Of a DNA stretch of 64,000 bases, positions 63,475-64,000 are shown piece after piece. Made by a program: the position numbers and the translations under genes. The notes beneath the pieces were generated by a model. The model searched no databases. It saw only the letters and a program-made list of their open reading frames with translations, and was not told the DNA's origin. The DNA lies in NCBI GenBank assembly GCA_024760905.1, contig CM045745.1:2361501-2425500 (forward strand), given 5' to 3'. Each line of letters opens with the position of its first letter. Position 1 is the stretch's first letter. This stretch comes from Plotosus lineatus. Its lineage: Eukaryota; Chordata; Actinopteri; Siluriformes; Plotosidae.

Positions 63475-63503
63475 AGGGAAAAGCCGAAAGTAAAAGGAGA
63501 AGA

Positions 63504-64000
63504 TTCATCAGGATTTGTACTCTTTCTTTGTATGCATCTCTTGAATAAAGTTTACTTACTTACTTACACAAAAGAAAGAATTCTCCGCTTTGCTGGATTC
63601 ACATCAGTGCAGGCTGTGTTCTAAACGAGTTCAACGGCACCCTTGCTCACTTGAAAGACCGGAAGTCTGTATAACCCACAGCGAGTACACTACTTTCGCA
63701 AGTACACTACTTTCGGTATTGAGCGCCTCACATATTGTAAGCGTTGATTGGCTGTTTTAAGCTTTATGTAAAGTGACTCGGTAAAATTAAGTGACTCATT
63801 TGAAATTAATGCTGATATTATTTGATATTATTTTACAATGTTATGTTTATAATAATTGATTTAGGGGTGTTTTATGATATACGGTAATGGTATTTATGGA
63901 TGTATAGTACAGTATGAGCGTCATCCGTCACACGTCACACGTCATACGTCACTGTAACAACTTCCGTTCACTTTCAACTTGCGTTCGGCTGCTCGGAACC
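63504..64000 (+). other. Continuation of the T11 Tigger-like element
   Basis: Matches T9 46080-46480 and T10 52100-52640 ('aataaagtttacttacttactta', 'cacatcagtgcaggctg', 'gggtgttttatgatatacgg'). No gene. The element terminus is not reached. Confidence 0.75.

Larger units (their letters stand above)
60545..63503 (+). mobile_element. Near full-length RTE-type LINE (copy D)
   Basis: 5' end AATGCAGCCGTGAGGAGG and 5' UTR, long coding frames, 3' UTR GACCCCTGAAGGGAAAAGCC. Flanks ATTCATTCGGATTT and ATTCATCAGGATTT suggest a 14-bp target duplication. It keeps the FADD catalytic box (62769-62780) and the motif A region, so it is the best-preserved polymerase. However it has a deletion in the endonuclease N-terminus and three frameshifts. 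Confidence 0.92.
54991..64000 (+). mobile_element. Tigger-like element, heavily nested, runs off the window (T11)
   Basis: Starts CAGACGCTCCCCGACTTACG. Its own sequence resumes at 59806-59840, 60190-60544 and 63504-64000, recognisable by comparison with T9 and T10 ('atatagcgtgttacccttg', 'gtgtttacactgttttg', 'gttgattggctgttttaagc'). Its right terminus lies beyond the window: the last bases correspond to about 40 bp before the end of T10. Between its parts lie two Tc1 copies, an LTR element, a SINE and an RTE LINE. Confidence 0.78.

Overview
This is eukaryotic, vertebrate DNA, almost certainly from a teleost fish. The evidence is a split gene with GT/AG introns encoding a vertebrate collectin, very long (CA)n, (TA)n and (CT)n microsatellites, and a repeat mix typical of fish: Tc1-like and pogo/Tigger-like DNA transposons, RTE- and Rex-type LINEs, tRNA-headed SINEs with L2-like tails, Penelope-like and gypsy-like remnants. 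There are no operons or ribosome binding sites, and most long open frames are transposon relics or translated microsatellites.

The one host gene I can support is colec12 (collectin-12, scavenger receptor class A type 4) on the + strand. Seven coding exons are visible: the membrane-anchor exon (25004-25126), a short coiled-coil exon (42092-42178), a large coiled-coil exon (42281-43324), a collagen exon with 46 uninterrupted Gly-X-Y triplets (43410-43910), and three C-type lectin exons (50372-50514, 50658-50767, 50882-51035). Together they encode about 720 residues. Only the N-terminal cytoplasmic end is missing, and it presumably lies upstream of the window. The predicted product is a type II membrane receptor: short cytoplasmic tail, transmembrane helix, N-glycosylated coiled-coil stalk, collagen rod and a QPD-type (galactose-class) lectin head.

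Layout. 1-25 kb: repeats upstream of the first visible exon, including a pogo/Tigger-like element inside another (2.1-5.4 kb), several other Tigger-like non-autonomous elements, a LINE lodged in one of them (9.2-12.4 kb), SINEs with clear target-site duplications, a full-length Tc1 relic (16.0-17.6 kb) and an internally deleted Rex-type LINE (22.9-24.8 kb). 25.1-42.1 kb: a 17-kb intron dominated by RTE-type LINE copies, with a hAT-like relic and an 871-bp near-identical inverted duplication (30938-31808 / 34408-35279). 42.1-51.2 kb: the rest of colec12, its introns carrying a Tigger-like element with an inserted palindrome, a Tc1 deletion derivative, LINE fragments and SINEs. 51.2-64 kb: downstream repeats, ending in one Tigger-like element (starting at 54991) whose interior holds two Tc1 copies, an LTR retrotransposon relic, a SINE and a near-full-length RTE.

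The most interesting signal is a set of short palindromes (45506-45726 and 51457-51681, plus a single arm at 3675-3790). Read as RNA, their arms match the hammerhead ribozyme core: CUGANGA, stem II, GAA, a minimal stem III, and a GUA cleavage triplet closed by stem I. This is the architecture known from pseudo-LTRs of Penelope-like retroelements. In two copies the ribozyme is arranged head-to-head, so both strands carry one, and both of those copies sit at the same place in the same DNA-transposon family. Other strong signals are SINEs whose tail fuses the 5' and 3' ends of the resident RTE LINE, the same SINE head joined to a second, L2-like tail, and RTE copies sharing the same inactivating mutations.
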